NCBI GenBank assembly: GCA_026391295.1 | Contig: JAPLDS010000027.1 | Coordinates: forward strand, 82,070 to 114,114 | DNA from: Bacteroidia bacterium | GTDB taxonomy: Bacteria; Bacteroidota; Bacteroidia; Bacteroidales; Prolixibacteraceae | Reading direction: 5' to 3' | Length of the DNA stretch: 32,045 bases | Shown here: one piece after another, positions 1-9,097 of the stretch | Position numbering within the stretch: position 1 is the first letter of the stretch | Layout: each line of letters begins with the position of its first letter | Notes under the pieces: model-generated | The model's database searches: none | Seen by the model: the letters and a program-made list of their open reading frames with translations, nothing else | What the model was told of the DNA's origin: nothing | Translations under genes and position numbers: made by a program

Positions 1-1
1 A

Positions 2-472
2 AAAAAAATGACTTTTGAAGATTTCCAACTTCATATCGAATGGCGTTCTCCTGCCGTTGTTGATACTGCAAGTAAAAGCCAAGGCAGAGGAAACTCAGGA
101 ATATTTCTACAAGAGCGTTATGAACTTCAAGTACTTGACAACTATGGCAACAGAACCTACAGAAATGGTCAGGCAGGATCTTTTTACAAACAACACCCTC
201 CATTGGTGAATGTTTGCAAAAAGCCAGGCGAATGGCAGACCTACGATGTAATTTATACTGCACCACGCTTTAAAGCAGACAGCACCTTGTTTAGCCCTGC
301 AAGAGCAACGGTCCTTCAAAATGGTGTTTTAGTACAAAACAATGTTCAGCTATCCGGTCCAACAGAATACATTGGGATTCCAAAATATAAATTTCATGGT
401 CCAGCAGGGATTGCACTTCAAGATCATGGCAATCCGGTAAGCTATCGTAATATCTGGCTTCGGAAATTATAA
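2..472 (+). CDS. 3-keto-disaccharide hydrolase / DUF1080 domain protein, C-terminal part
   Basis: This is the 3' end of a gene that runs in from before the window: the frame is open to the first base, so the ATG at position 8 is probably internal. The visible ~155 residues match the second half of the DUF1080 (3-keto-disaccharide hydrolase, concanavalin-like) fold: a DFQLHIEWR strand, GNSGIFLQERYELQVLDN, a GEWQTYDV segment and the terminal GPAGIALQDHGNPVSYRNIWLR. Family members are usually secreted or periplasmic and act on oxidised sugars or glycosides; the part that would hold a signal peptide is outside the window. A strong hairpin terminator follows. The family call is firm, the substrate is unknown. 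Confidence 0.85.
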   Translation, partial: KKMTFEDFQLHIEWRSPAVVDTASKSQGRGNSGIFLQERYELQVLDNYGNRTYRNGQAGSFYKQHPPLVNVCKKPGEWQTYDVIYTAPRFKADSTLFSPARATVLQNGVLVQNNVQLSGPTEYIGIPKYKFHGPAGIALQDHGNPVSYRNIWLRKL

Positions 473-480
473 CCCACCAC

Positions 481-530
481 TTATCAAACTAAAAAATGCT
501 CATTTATTTGGGCATTTTTTAGTTTGATAA
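481..530 (+). terminator. Strong intrinsic terminator after the DUF1080 gene
   Basis: A perfect 19-bp inverted repeat pairs 481-499 with 512-530 around a 12-nt loop. The 3' arm contains the run GCATTTTTTAG, so the T-tract lies inside the stem. It starts nine bases after the DUF1080 stop codon and separates that gene from guaA. The A-tract/T-tract symmetry could also make it work on the other strand, but no leftward gene ends here. Confidence 0.85.
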
Positions 531-633
531 AGTTCTATCGGAAGAGAACCAGAAACTTAGGAAGTCAAAACATTTGGTCTATTAATGAATTCTTAACTTT
601 TCAACACATCGACTTCTCTAAGACAATAATCCA

Positions 634-641
634 TATATTTG
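634..641 (+). promoter_or_regulatory. Candidate guaA promoter, -7 element
   Basis: TATATTTG matches the Bacteroidota -7 consensus TAnnTTTG at all fixed positions and lies 33 nt before the guaA ATG. No convincing -33 TTG is visible 19-21 nt upstream, so the call rests on the -7 box and position. Confidence 0.5.
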
Positions 642-674
642 TGACCATTACCTTTTGACATAAAACAACAACCG

Positions 675-2204
675 ATGCAGGAAAAAATTATCATCCTTGA
701 TTTTGGATCTCAGTACACTCAATTGATTGGACGCCGCGTTCGCGAACACAATGTATATTGCGAAATTCATCCTTTCAACCACTATCCCGAACTAGATGAA
801 TCTGTCAAAGGGGTAATTCTTTCTGGCAGTCCCTATTCGGTGCGTGATGAGAATGGTCCAAGAATAAATCTCGAGAAGATTAAAGGTCAATTTCCACTAC
901 TCGGAGTCTGTTATGGCGCTCAATATCTTGCTCATTTCTTTGGTGGAGAAGTTGCTGCTTCAGACTCTAGAGAATATGGAAGAGCAAAGCTTACCGTTGT
1001 TGAAAAAGAGAGTCGTTTATTAAAAGGTCTTAGCACAAACTCACAAGTTTGGATGTCACACGGCGATACGATTGTTAGTTTGCCAAAAAACTACACCATC
1101 ATCGCCTCAACAGATGACGTAGAGAACGCAGCCTACAAAATTGAAGGTGAAGAGACTTATGCAATTCAATTTCACCCAGAGGTTTATCATACCACAGAAG
1201 GTTCTATCCTACTCGAAAATTTCTTGGTGAATATTTGTGGATGCAAGCAAGACTGGACTCCAGTTTCATTCATTGAAACAACAATTGCGAACATAAGAAG
1301 TACTGTTGGCAGCGACAAAGTTGTACTTGGTCTTTCTGGCGGCGTTGACTCAACAGTTGCAGGTGTTTTACTTCACAAAGCAATTGGTGAAAACCTAACT
1401 TGTATTTTTGTCGACAACGGTTTACTTCGCAAAAACGAATTTCAAGATGTGTTAGATTCTTATCAGCACATGGGATTAAACGTGATTGGTGTTGATGCCA
1501 GCGAACGATTCTGGTCTGATCTAGAAGGGATCACGGATCCTGAGACTAAACGAAAAATTATTGGTCGCGATTTTATTGAAGTATTTGATATTGAAGCACA
1601 TAAAATCAAAGAGGTAAAATGGCTTGCGCAAGGCACCATCTATCCAGATGTTATTGAATCGGTATCCGTCAATGGTCCTTCGGCGACAATAAAATCTCAT
1701 CATAATGTAGGTGGCTTACCTGCCAAAATGAATCTTAAAGTTGTCGAGCCGTTAAATCTTCTTTTTAAAGATGAAGTACGTCGAGTTGGCAAGGCTTTAG
1801 GCATTAAGCCAGAATTATTAGGGCGTCATCCGTTCCCTGGTCCAGGACTAGGAATTCGAATCTTAAGTGACGTTACGCCGGAGAAGGTTCGCATCTTACA
1901 AGAAGCAGATGCAATTTTTGTCAATGGGCTAAAAGAATGGGGATTGTACGATAAAGTTTGGCAAGCAGGAGTTATGTTATTGCCTGTTCAATCGGTTGGT
2001 GTGATGGGCGATGAGCGTACCTATGAAAATGTAGTCGCTTTAAGAGCTGTGGCCTCAACAGATGGTATGACTGCTGACTGGGTACACTTACCATATGAAT
2101 TCTTGGCTAAAGTTTCGAATGACATCATCAACAAAGTACGTGGAATAAATCGAGTAGTTTACGATATTAGCTCTAAGCCTCCAGCAACAATTGAGTGGGA
2201 ATAA
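675..2204 (+). CDS. guaA: GMP synthase (glutamine-hydrolysing)
   Basis: Converts XMP to GMP with ATP and glutamine, the last step of guanine nucleotide synthesis, in the cytoplasm. At 509 residues it has the full family architecture. The N-terminal class I glutamine amidotransferase has the nucleophile Cys79 in GVCYGAQ and the His167/Glu169 pair in QFHPEV. The ATP-pyrophosphatase domain has the P-loop SGGVDS at 221-226. The C-terminal dimerisation domain contains [13 protein letters not shown] and ends in the typical PPATIEWE. It starts at the only sensible ATG after a candidate TAnnTTTG promoter. It is monocistronic here and converges on a metallophosphoesterase gene 37 nt away. Confidence 0.98.
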   Translation: MQEKIIILDFGSQYTQLIGRRVREHNVYCEIHPFNHYPELDESVKGVILSGSPYSVRDENGPRINLEKIKGQFPLLGVCYGAQYLAHFFGGEVAASDSREYGRAKLTVVEKESRLLKGLSTNSQVWMSHGDTIVSLPKNYTIIASTDDVENAAYKIEGEETYAIQFHPEVYHTTEGSILLENFLVNICGCKQDWTPVSFIETTIANIRSTVGSDKVVLGLSGGVDSTVAGVLLHKAIGENLTCIFVDNGLLRKNEFQDVLDSYQHMGLNVIGVDASERFWSDLEGITDPETKRKIIGRDFIEVFDIEAHKIKEVKWLAQGTIYPDVIESVSVNGPSATIKSHHNVGGLPAKMNLKVVEPLNLLFKDEVRRVGKALGIKPELLGRHPFPGPGLGIRILSDVTPEKVRILQEADAIFVNGLKEWGLYDKVWQAGVMLLPVQSVGVMGDERTYENVVALRAVASTDGMTADWVHLPYEFLAKVSNDIINKVRGINRVVYDISSKPPATIEWE

Positions 2205-2241
2205 TAGGATAAGAAGGGTCTCTTAAAGCAAAGCAAAAGCT

Positions 2242-3174
2242 TTAATCAGCCGACACACTAACAATATTTGCAACAGTTAATTTTGTTTCGCCGCTCCATC
2301 GATAGGCAGAAAGAATCTCGTTCCCTGCCACACCACTGTCCACACAGCAGATATTTTCTTGCATAACTGATGCCCCTTCAGTTAGGTTATAATGGCCAAC
2401 AAACACAGGTGGATCATTCAGGTCGTATGGCTCGAAAGAGGGTGCAAGTTCAACTGGAACGGTATATTTAGGAAGAATAAATTTATTCCCAAATGCTAAT
2501 GAACGGAAGGTTTTATTTGCAGGAGATTCCCACCAATTCATCCGAAAAGACTTTCGACTTAATCCTTCAGAACATTTCAGAATTAAGTCAGAAGGGCATT
2601 TAAAATCAAGTCCTTTTAAAATCCGAAGTATAACGACTGCAGAAGGGTGTTGTTTTTCGTGTATGGTGCGCAAGAAATCTTTTTTCAACCTGCCTTCTGG
2701 AAGAAAGCCTTTGAGATAATTCAAGTCGGAATTATTCCAATAGGCATGAACAATACGAATCCCTTGAAGATCTAAAAATAGTGGCAAAGTACGAAGCCAT
2801 TTACGGTGGTCGCGCCACTCCTCCTCACGCGCTAAAAATGAAGTAATCGTGCTCTGTATTTGATTGCGGTTACCAGCAATATGCTTTGAAAGATAAACGC
2901 CTTTGGAGTCTTTGATGTAGTAAAGAATTGCGCTGTATTCGTGATTACCCAGGATTGCAAGAGCTGAGCCTGCCTCATGCATCGATCGCACGATCTGAAT
3001 TGTTTCTCTAATTTCCGGACCACGATTAATAAAATCACCTATGAAAATTGCTTTTCGTTTTGGATTTTTCCATACACCTCCAACAACAGCATAGCCCAAC
3101 TCCTTCAAAAGTTTCTTTAGAAGGGTTGCATGTCCATGCACGTCGCCAATGATATCGTAAAACTGATTACCCAT
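2242..3174 (-). CDS. Calcineurin-like metallophosphoesterase
   Basis: A 310-residue protein with the ordered metal-binding motifs of the PPP/ApaH-like phosphoesterases near its N terminus: GDVHGH (residues 10-15), GDFINRGP and GNHEY, with further His residues downstream (IVHAYWNN and FVGHYNLTE). Such enzymes use a dimetal centre to hydrolyse phosphoesters; the closest resemblance is to the bis(5'-nucleosyl)tetraphosphatase (PrpE/ApaH) and protein-phosphatase branch. The middle (about residues 130-230) does not match anything I recognise. No signal peptide is visible, so it is probably cytosolic. It stands alone, convergent with guaA and separated from the MFS gene by a terminator. Substrate unassigned. 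Confidence 0.85.
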   Translation of the reverse strand: MGNQFYDIIGDVHGHATLLKKLLKELGYAVVGGVWKNPKRKAIFIGDFINRGPEIRETIQIVRSMHEAGSALAILGNHEYSAILYYIKDSKGVYLSKHIAGNRNQIQSTITSFLAREEEWRDHRKWLRTLPLFLDLQGIRIVHAYWNNSDLNYLKGFLPEGRLKKDFLRTIHEKQHPSAVVILRILKGLDFKCPSDLILKCSEGLSRKSFRMNWWESPANKTFRSLAFGNKFILPKYTVPVELAPSFEPYDLNDPPVFVGHYNLTEGASVMQENICCVDSGVAGNEILSAYRWSGETKLTVANIVSVSAD

Positions 3175-3287
3175 TAATCTTCAAAATTAAAAATATTTAG
3201 CAAACACCTTTCAACAGCTAAAGTATTAATCTAAAAATACGACTTAATTAATTAAAATAGGACCTAGGCATCTATATAAAAAACTAA

Positions 3288-3321
3288 AAAAGGCCATCTC
3301 TAGATTTAGAGATGGCCTTTT
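3288..3321 (-). terminator. Intrinsic terminator of the galK-MFS operon
   Basis: A perfect 14-bp stem (3288-3301 with 3308-3321, sequence AAAAGGCCATCTCT) encloses a 6-nt loop. It begins about 20 nt past the stop codon of the leftward sugar-porter gene, and in the minus reading it continues into T-rich sequence. It also insulates the downstream metallophosphoesterase gene. Confidence 0.85.
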
Positions 3322-3340
3322 AATATTTCAAAGATTTAGA

Positions 3341-4567
3341 CTATGATCTAATTCGAGAACCCTTCTTCGCGAAAAATACTAGATAGGCATAGTAAACGAA
3401 CAGACAGCTGACACCGATGACAACAGAGCCAGTCAGCGTTTGAACAGCAGCCATAGTTGGAGTTAAAATAGCAGCTCCAATAACAGAGGTAGCAATAACA
3501 CCAGAAGCGACCTTCGCATGCGGGCCTAAGTCTTCTAGAGAAAGACTGTAAATAACTGGCCACATAATTGAATGGAATAATCCTGTACCTAGATATAGCC
3601 ATATACCTAATGTTGGTGCACTAGAACCTACGGCAAATGAGGCTGCAAGCATTGCTGATCCACCAAAAGCACAAAGCGTTAGAATCTGACTAGCGCTATA
3701 TTTGCGAAGGATAAAGATACCCAACACACGGCCTACCATCAAACCACCCCAGTAGTATTTTAACATATCTGTTGCTTGAATATTTTGAAGACCAAGGTGT
3801 TTTACATAATCACCAAAAAAGCTTGGAATTCCTACTTCAATACCCATATAAAAGAATACAGCAAGGGAACCAAGCCATACATGGGTGTATTTAAATGCAC
3901 TAGCCTTGTAGTTTTTAGGTTCTGCAACTGCATCATCAGAATCTTTTATTTCTGGCAGTTTTAAGAAGAACATAATAAGAAGAATAAGTGCAGTAACCAC
4001 ACCAATCATTAAAAATGGACCTTTTACAATAGCCTGTATTGCTGAGTTAGCCATTGGTTTTCCGGCTTCAACATTTGGAGTAACCAGTAATATGGAGACA
4101 AATATTGGAGCGAAGACTGTTGCCACTGAATTCAAAGCATTGGTAAGGGTCAATCGACTGGCTGCAGTCTCGGGGCTACCCATTGCATTGACATAAGGAC
4201 CAGCAACAACCTGCAAGATCACCACACCGATGGCAAATACAGATACCGCACTTAAGAAACCATAATAACCCATTCCGACTCCTGGTATTGAAAGGAAAAA
4301 TCCTGCCGAGATCAATGCTAGTCCGAGTAAAACTCCGCTCTTATATCCAATACGCATTAACAATAAACCAACAGGAACGGACAAGATATAAGCACCATAA
4401 AAGAAACTATTCGGAAGTTGCTTCTCTACGTCATCCAAACCAAATGCATTTTTTAAAAAGTCGATAGTAGAATTGTTCATTGTTGTAATGAACCCAAAAA
4501 GGAAAAACAAGGAGGCCATCACAATGAGTGGGAACAAATACTTGTTTTTTGAAACTGAATCTGTCAT
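3341..4567 (-). CDS. Sugar MFS transporter, FucP/GluP family (probable galactose/glucose:H+ symporter)
   Basis: A 408-residue, very hydrophobic inner-membrane protein with about 12 predicted helices. The N-terminal FFLFGFITTMNNSTIDFLK is typical of the fucose/glucose-galactose porter branch of the major facilitator superfamily, as is the ANALN-like segment TLTNALNSVATVFAPI. It follows galK by 27 nt on the same strand, and galM diverges from galK, so galactose (or glucose/galactose) is the likely substrate; this is inferred from context. The stop codon is TAG, followed by a hairpin terminator at 3288-3321. Confidence 0.9.
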   Translation of the reverse strand: MTDSVSKNKYLFPLIVMASLFFLFGFITTMNNSTIDFLKNAFGLDDVEKQLPNSFFYGAYILSVPVGLLLMRIGYKSGVLLGLALISAGFFLSIPGVGMGYYGFLSAVSVFAIGVVILQVVAGPYVNAMGSPETAASRLTLTNALNSVATVFAPIFVSILLVTPNVEAGKPMANSAIQAIVKGPFLMIGVVTALILLIMFFLKLPEIKDSDDAVAEPKNYKASAFKYTHVWLGSLAVFFYMGIEVGIPSFFGDYVKHLGLQNIQATDMLKYYWGGLMVGRVLGIFILRKYSASQILTLCAFGGSAMLAASFAVGSSAPTLGIWLYLGTGLFHSIMWPVIYSLSLEDLGPHAKVASGVIATSVIGAAILTPTMAAVQTLTGSVVIGVSCLFVYYAYLVFFAKKGSRIRS

Positions 4568-4594
4568 AAATGTAAAGATTAGGTGTTTAGTTAA

Positions 4595-5755
4595 TTAAAA
4601 TAATTTCTTTCCTCCGTCGCCAATTTCGGCAACATAGAATAGCGGTTTTAGCCCGGTCCGCTTTTCATAATTTGCTCCAACTTGAGTGATAAATGTGTCA
4701 ACTGCGCCATCTTTCACCAAGCTCACAGTACATCCACCGAATCCACCACCTGTCATACGAGTGCCAATAACTCCTGAAATTTTGCGTCCTTCTTCAACCA
4801 TCGTATCTAACTCTAGACCGGTCACTTCGTAATCGTCGCGCAAAGAGTCGTGTGAGCCATTCATTAAAACGCCAAATTTCTCAAGGTCTCCAGCTTTTAA
4901 TGCGGTTACAGCATCGGTAGTTCGTTGAATCTCGCTTACCACGTGACGAGCTCGACGACGTACGGTAGGATCTTCAATTTTAGCTTCTACTTTTAGGAAA
5001 TCAGCCCAAGAAATTTCGCCTAATGCATTGATAGTTTGGAAAGGCTGAATAGCTTTAACTGCGGCTTGACACTCGGCAACTCGTTCATTGTATTTTCCAG
5101 AATCAAGTTTATGTGGGCTATTGGTATTGCTAATTACAATCTTAACTCCGTTGAGTTTAACCGGAACTAAATCATAAGAAAGGGTGTCGCAATTTAAGAA
5201 TACAGCATGATCCTTCTTGCCCATAGCAGAAACAAACTGGTCCATGATACCGCAATTAACGAGAGCAAATTCGTGCTCGGCTTTTTGTCCCATCAAGGCT
5301 AGCTCAACGCGATCGATTCCGAAACCATATTCTTCATTAATTAACACGGCGGTAGCCACCTCCAATGCGGCAGAAGAAGATAACCCAGCTCCTGTTGGAA
5401 CATCGCCATAAAATAATAGATCCGCACCTTTATCGAAGGCAAGACCTTTTTTTAGAAATTGAGCAAATACTCCGATTGGATAGTTCACCCACTCTTTCCC
5501 AATAGGTTTATTGAGTTCATCGACGCTCACCTCAGCCTCAAAAGGCATATTTTCAGAGGCAAATCGAACAGTCTTGCGGTCAGTTGTCCGAACTAGGCAA
5601 TAAATTCCAAAACTTAAGGCACAAGGGAAAACAAATCCGCCATTGTAATCAGTATGCTCACCGATTAGATTAACACGTCCTGGGGAAAAATACCCGCGAA
5701 TTTCGCCAGCCCCATATTTTTCAATAAATTTTGCTTTTAGTTGTTCTATAGTCAT
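4595..5755 (-). CDS. galK: Galactokinase
   Basis: Phosphorylates galactose to galactose 1-phosphate with ATP (GHMP kinase family, cytosolic). At 386 residues it has normal length and all three family motifs: the galactokinase signature GRVNLIGEHTDYNGG near residue 27, the ATP-binding GAGLSSSAALEVA near residue 125, and the C-terminal GTRMTGGGFGGCTVSLV near residue 335. It is the first gene of a two-gene leftward operon with the sugar porter and is divergent from galM. Its promoter has both -33 and -7 elements (5800-5831). No galT or galE lies in the window. Confidence 0.97.
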   Translation of the reverse strand: MTIEQLKAKFIEKYGAGEIRGYFSPGRVNLIGEHTDYNGGFVFPCALSFGIYCLVRTTDRKTVRFASENMPFEAEVSVDELNKPIGKEWVNYPIGVFAQFLKKGLAFDKGADLLFYGDVPTGAGLSSSAALEVATAVLINEEYGFGIDRVELALMGQKAEHEFALVNCGIMDQFVSAMGKKDHAVFLNCDTLSYDLVPVKLNGVKIVISNTNSPHKLDSGKYNERVAECQAAVKAIQPFQTINALGEISWADFLKVEAKIEDPTVRRRARHVVSEIQRTTDAVTALKAGDLEKFGVLMNGSHDSLRDDYEVTGLELDTMVEEGRKISGVIGTRMTGGGFGGCTVSLVKDGAVDTFITQVGANYEKRTGLKPLFYVAEIGDGGKKLF

Positions 5756-5799
5756 GTCGTTGATCTTTAAAATTTTTGTTATTTAAATTATGGTCGCAA

Positions 5800-5831
5800 C
5801 AAATGTAAAATAATTTCCCAAGTTAAAGCAA
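5800..5831 (-). promoter_or_regulatory. galK promoter (-33 TTG, -7 TAnnTTTG)
   Basis: Reading the minus strand, TACATTTG at 5807-5800 matches the Bacteroidota -7 consensus. TTGC beginning at 5831 supplies a -33 element with 21 nt between TTG and TA. It is 45 nt upstream of the galK start. This is the best two-element promoter in the window. Confidence 0.6.
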
Positions 5832-6002
5832 GCGATCAGAATGACTAATCAGTCAGTCTTTCTGGTCAATCATAGGGCCTAAGTCAACCGACGGCAACTA
5901 CATGAAGCACAACAATACAATGAGTTACGCAATTAAACCAACATAATTAATCCATTCTAATTTTTCATTCTTAAAAAAATAGATTTATTTTATTTTATTC
6001 TT

Positions 6003-6010
6003 TACGTTTG
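6003..6010 (+). promoter_or_regulatory. Candidate galM promoter, -7 element
   Basis: TACGTTTG matches TAnnTTTG and is 30 nt before the galM ATG. The upstream spacer is very A/T-rich and holds no clear TTG. The galK/galM intergenic region (5756-6039) therefore carries back-to-back promoters about 195 bp apart; no operator could be picked out between them. Confidence 0.5.
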
Positions 6011-6039
6011 TGTACGCTTAACTAACGAACTAAATAATT

Positions 6040-7089
6040 ATGAAAATTAAGAAATACAATTTTGGCAAAGGCCGAAGGGGTGAGAAAGTATTATTATACA
6101 CCCTTAAGAACGATAACGGGGTGACGGTTAAAATAACAAATTACGGAGGGATTATCACCGCTATTGAGACGCCTGATAAAGAAGGGAGAAAAGCGAATAT
6201 AGCCTTAGGCTTCAAATCATTTGCTGATTATATCTCGAATGCATATATCGATAACTGTCCTTGCTTTGGTTGTATTACAGGTCGATATGCAAATCGCATT
6301 GCGAAAGGCAAATTCACCATCGATAAAAAAACTTACACCTTAGCCATCAATAATGGGAATAACTGCTTGCATGGTGGAATAACAGGGTTCGACAAAGTGA
6401 TGTGGAGTCCTAAAGAGATTTGCAAAGTGAATCAAGTTGGATTAGAGTTAAAATATAGAAGTGTTCATATGGAAGAAGGATTTCCAGGAAATCTTGACCT
6501 TACGGTTACCTACCTATTGAACAACAAAAATGAGTTAATTATTGACTACAAAGCTACAACAGATCAAAAAACAGTTATAAACCTCACCAATCACACATAT
6601 TTAAACTTAGCGGGTAATGGGACGAATATCTTAGGGCATTCGCTTTATGTTCCAGCCAAAACAAAAACAGTCAATAATGAAGAGCTTATTCCAACTGGCG
6701 AATTTTCAAAAGTTGCAGGCACGCCATTTGATTTTACGACGCCCACTCTGGTGGGAGCTCGCATCAACGAACTTCCGGATGGTTACGATTGCAATTTTGT
6801 CTTGGAAAACCCAACTCAAAAGTTAGTTCAAGCGGCGATACTTACAGAAGAAAAATCAGGACGGAAAGTCGAAGTATTCACCACTGAGCCAGGCATTCAG
6901 TTGTATACTGGATATTATATTCCGGACATCAAAGGTCAAGGGGGTGAAAAATTTGGCAGATATGCAGGTTTAGCATTAGAGACACAGCACTACCCGGACT
7001 CTCCGAATCATCCTAGTTTTCCAACAACAGCACTTAATCCAGGTGAGACGTTTAAATCGAAAACTATTTACAAATTCGGATTAGCCTAA
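6040..7089 (+). CDS. galM: Aldose 1-epimerase (mutarotase)
   Basis: Interconverts alpha and beta anomers of galactose/glucose, supplying alpha-D-galactose to galactokinase. The 349-residue protein shows the family landmarks: NYGGIITAIETPD, GRYANRIAKGKF, a NNGNNCLHGG loop, the catalytic-His segment LTNHTYLNLAGNG, and ALETQHYPDSPNHPSFP near the C terminus. No secretion signal is seen, so it is likely cytosolic. It is divergent from galK, which supports the galactose role. The start ATG is 30 nt behind a TAnnTTTG element. Confidence 0.95.
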   Translation: MKIKKYNFGKGRRGEKVLLYTLKNDNGVTVKITNYGGIITAIETPDKEGRKANIALGFKSFADYISNAYIDNCPCFGCITGRYANRIAKGKFTIDKKTYTLAINNGNNCLHGGITGFDKVMWSPKEICKVNQVGLELKYRSVHMEEGFPGNLDLTVTYLLNNKNELIIDYKATTDQKTVINLTNHTYLNLAGNGTNILGHSLYVPAKTKTVNNEELIPTGEFSKVAGTPFDFTTPTLVGARINELPDGYDCNFVLENPTQKLVQAAILTEEKSGRKVEVFTTEPGIQLYTGYYIPDIKGQGGEKFGRYAGLALETQHYPDSPNHPSFPTTALNPGETFKSKTIYKFGLA

Positions 7090-7178
7090 AGCGACTAAAA
7101 CATTAAAAGACTTTAGGTGTTAGCTTTAAATAACACGAACGGAATAAATTAAAATATACCAACATAAAAGTTGAAAGA

Positions 7179-9089
7179 ATGAGAACACTTATTGAACTAT
7201 TTGAGACTAGCGTAGCGAAATTCCCAAACAATCCGTTGTTATGGGAAAAGACTAAGAAACAATTCGCACCCTCCACCTATCTCGAAATTAGACAACAGGT
7301 ATATCATTTTGCCGCAGGACTAATAACTATTGGACTAAAGCCAGGCGACCGTATTGGACTATTGTCTGAAGGTCAAAACTCATGGTTGATTAGTGAACTT
7401 GGAATCTTATATTGCGCAGCAGTAAATGTCCCCTTGTCTGTGAAGTTAGAGTCACCCGAATTAAAATTTAGATTGATTCATTCAGGATCTAGGATGGTTA
7501 TTGTCTCTGCTGGTCAGGCTTCGAAAATCGAAGAGATAAAAGACGAGATCCCAGATGTAGAATTTATTATTCATTTGGATCCGATTAAGAATAAAGGGCC
7601 TAAAGATTTGTACTTTAAAGATCTAATTGATCAGGGGATTGAATTTTTAAAATCCCCAAAACAAGCGGAGGAGTTTAAAGCGGTATGGACGAACATTCAA
7701 CCCGATGACTTAGCCAATATCTCCTATACTTCTGGAACGACAGCTGACCCTAAAGGGATCATGCTAACACATCTGAACTATGCATCCAATGTGGTTCAAG
7801 CAAACACCGTTTTAGATATTTCACCTAAATTTAAGACTTTAGCCATATTACCTTGGGACCACTCTTTTGCGCATACTGCCTGTTTATATACCTTTATGTA
7901 CAAGGGAGCGTCAGTTGGGTCGGTCCAGGTAGGTAAAACACCGATGGAGACGTTGCGTAACGTACCCACAAATATCCAAGAGTTTAAACCGGAGATTATG
8001 ATGAGTGTTCCGGCATTACTTAAAAGCTTCCGAAAAAATATTGAAAAAGGGATTGAATCAAAAGGGAAAATCACTTCGATGCTATTTAATCGGGGGTTAA
8101 AAGTTGCATACAAATACAATGGTGAAGGTTGGAATAAAGGAAAAGGGTGGCGGGCTCTTTTAAAACCAGAAGTTTTACTTTGGGACAAACTAGTCTTTTC
8201 AAAGGTAAGACAGGCTTTTGGCGGGAATCTACAATTCTTTATTGGAGGCGGTGCGCTATTAGATATAGAGTTACAAAGATTCTTCTCTGCTATTGGAACG
8301 CCTGTTTATCAAGGATATGGACTTACCGAGGCTTCACCTGTAATCTCAGCGAACTCTCCACTGGGAGTAAAATTTGGTTCTTCTGGTCGCTTAGTTAAGA
8401 AAATCGAACTAAAGATATGCGATTACGACGGCAATGAAGTCCCTGCAGGCGAGAAGGGTGAACTGGTTGTTCGAGGAGAGAATATCATGAAAGGCTATTG
8501 GCAAAACCCCAAAGCCAGTGCAGAGACATTAAAAGATGGATGGTTATACACTGGAGATCTTGGCTACATTTCAAAGGATGGCTATGTATATGTGATGGGC
8601 CGCTTTAAAAGTCTACTGATTGGTAATGATGGCGAAAAATTCAGTCCAGAAGGGATAGAAGAGGCTATTGTGGATCAATCACCTTATATTGACCAAGCAA
8701 TGTTATATAACAATCAAAATCCATATACAGTAGGATTAATTGTGCCAAATATCTCAGCGATAAATCAATTCCTACACAAACACAATTTAACTCCCAATAG
8801 CCCAGAGGGAATTTCAAAAGCGATAGAACTAATCAAATTGGAGATTGACGCCTATCGGAAAGGCGGCAAATATGAAGGGATGTTCCCTGAGCGATGGTTG
8901 CCAACCGCTGTTATTATTTTGCCAGAATCGTTTACGGAGCAAAATCACCTTCTGAATAGCACCTTAAAAATGGTTCGAAGTAAAATCACAGAACATTTCA
9001 CAACCGAGATGGAATATATCTATACACCAGAGGCAAAAGAGATTGGCAACATGCTTAATCGAGAGTCGCTAGCGAAATGGAATAAATAA
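7179..9089 (+). CDS. Long-chain acyl-CoA synthetase (AMP-binding, FadD15-like)
   Basis: Activates fatty acids to acyl-CoA through an acyl-AMP intermediate. The 636-residue adenylate-forming enzyme has the P-loop-like YTSGTTADPKG near residue 184, the YGLTEASP motif near 380, the adenine/ribose-binding GWLYTGDLGY near 454 and the hinge GRFKSLLIGNDGEKFSPEGI near 474. These spacings fit the long bacterial long-chain ligases that lack the plant-type linker, rather than short acetyl-CoA synthetases or MenE. It is a single gene 89 nt after galM. The following crtW gene is convergent with only 8 nt between stops and no terminator hairpin. Chain-length preference cannot be read from sequence. Confidence 0.92.
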   Translation: MRTLIELFETSVAKFPNNPLLWEKTKKQFAPSTYLEIRQQVYHFAAGLITIGLKPGDRIGLLSEGQNSWLISELGILYCAAVNVPLSVKLESPELKFRLIHSGSRMVIVSAGQASKIEEIKDEIPDVEFIIHLDPIKNKGPKDLYFKDLIDQGIEFLKSPKQAEEFKAVWTNIQPDDLANISYTSGTTADPKGIMLTHLNYASNVVQANTVLDISPKFKTLAILPWDHSFAHTACLYTFMYKGASVGSVQVGKTPMETLRNVPTNIQEFKPEIMMSVPALLKSFRKNIEKGIESKGKITSMLFNRGLKVAYKYNGEGWNKGKGWRALLKPEVLLWDKLVFSKVRQAFGGNLQFFIGGGALLDIELQRFFSAIGTPVYQGYGLTEASPVISANSPLGVKFGSSGRLVKKIELKICDYDGNEVPAGEKGELVVRGENIMKGYWQNPKASAETLKDGWLYTGDLGYISKDGYVYVMGRFKSLLIGNDGEKFSPEGIEEAIVDQSPYIDQAMLYNNQNPYTVGLIVPNISAINQFLHKHNLTPNSPEGISKAIELIKLEIDAYRKGGKYEGMFPERWLPTAVIILPESFTEQNHLLNSTLKMVRSKITEHFTTEMEYIYTPEAKEIGNMLNRESLAKWNK

Positions 9090-9097
9090 TCACCCCA

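Noticed and set aside
2223-2245. Terminator hairpin between guaA and the metallophosphoesterase
   Set aside because: The 7-bp A/T-rich stem (TTAAAGC/GCTTTAA) has a 9-nt loop and no T-tract and overlaps a stop codon; too weak to call.
3182-3189. TAnnTTTG match (minus) as the metallophosphoesterase promoter
   Set aside because: It lies only 7 nt before the ATG, which would make the mRNA leaderless; A/T-rich sequence gives such matches by chance.
5756-6039. Riboswitch or operator in the galK/galM intergenic region
   Set aside because: Apart from two promoter-like elements I could not find a structured or repeated motif in these 284 bases.
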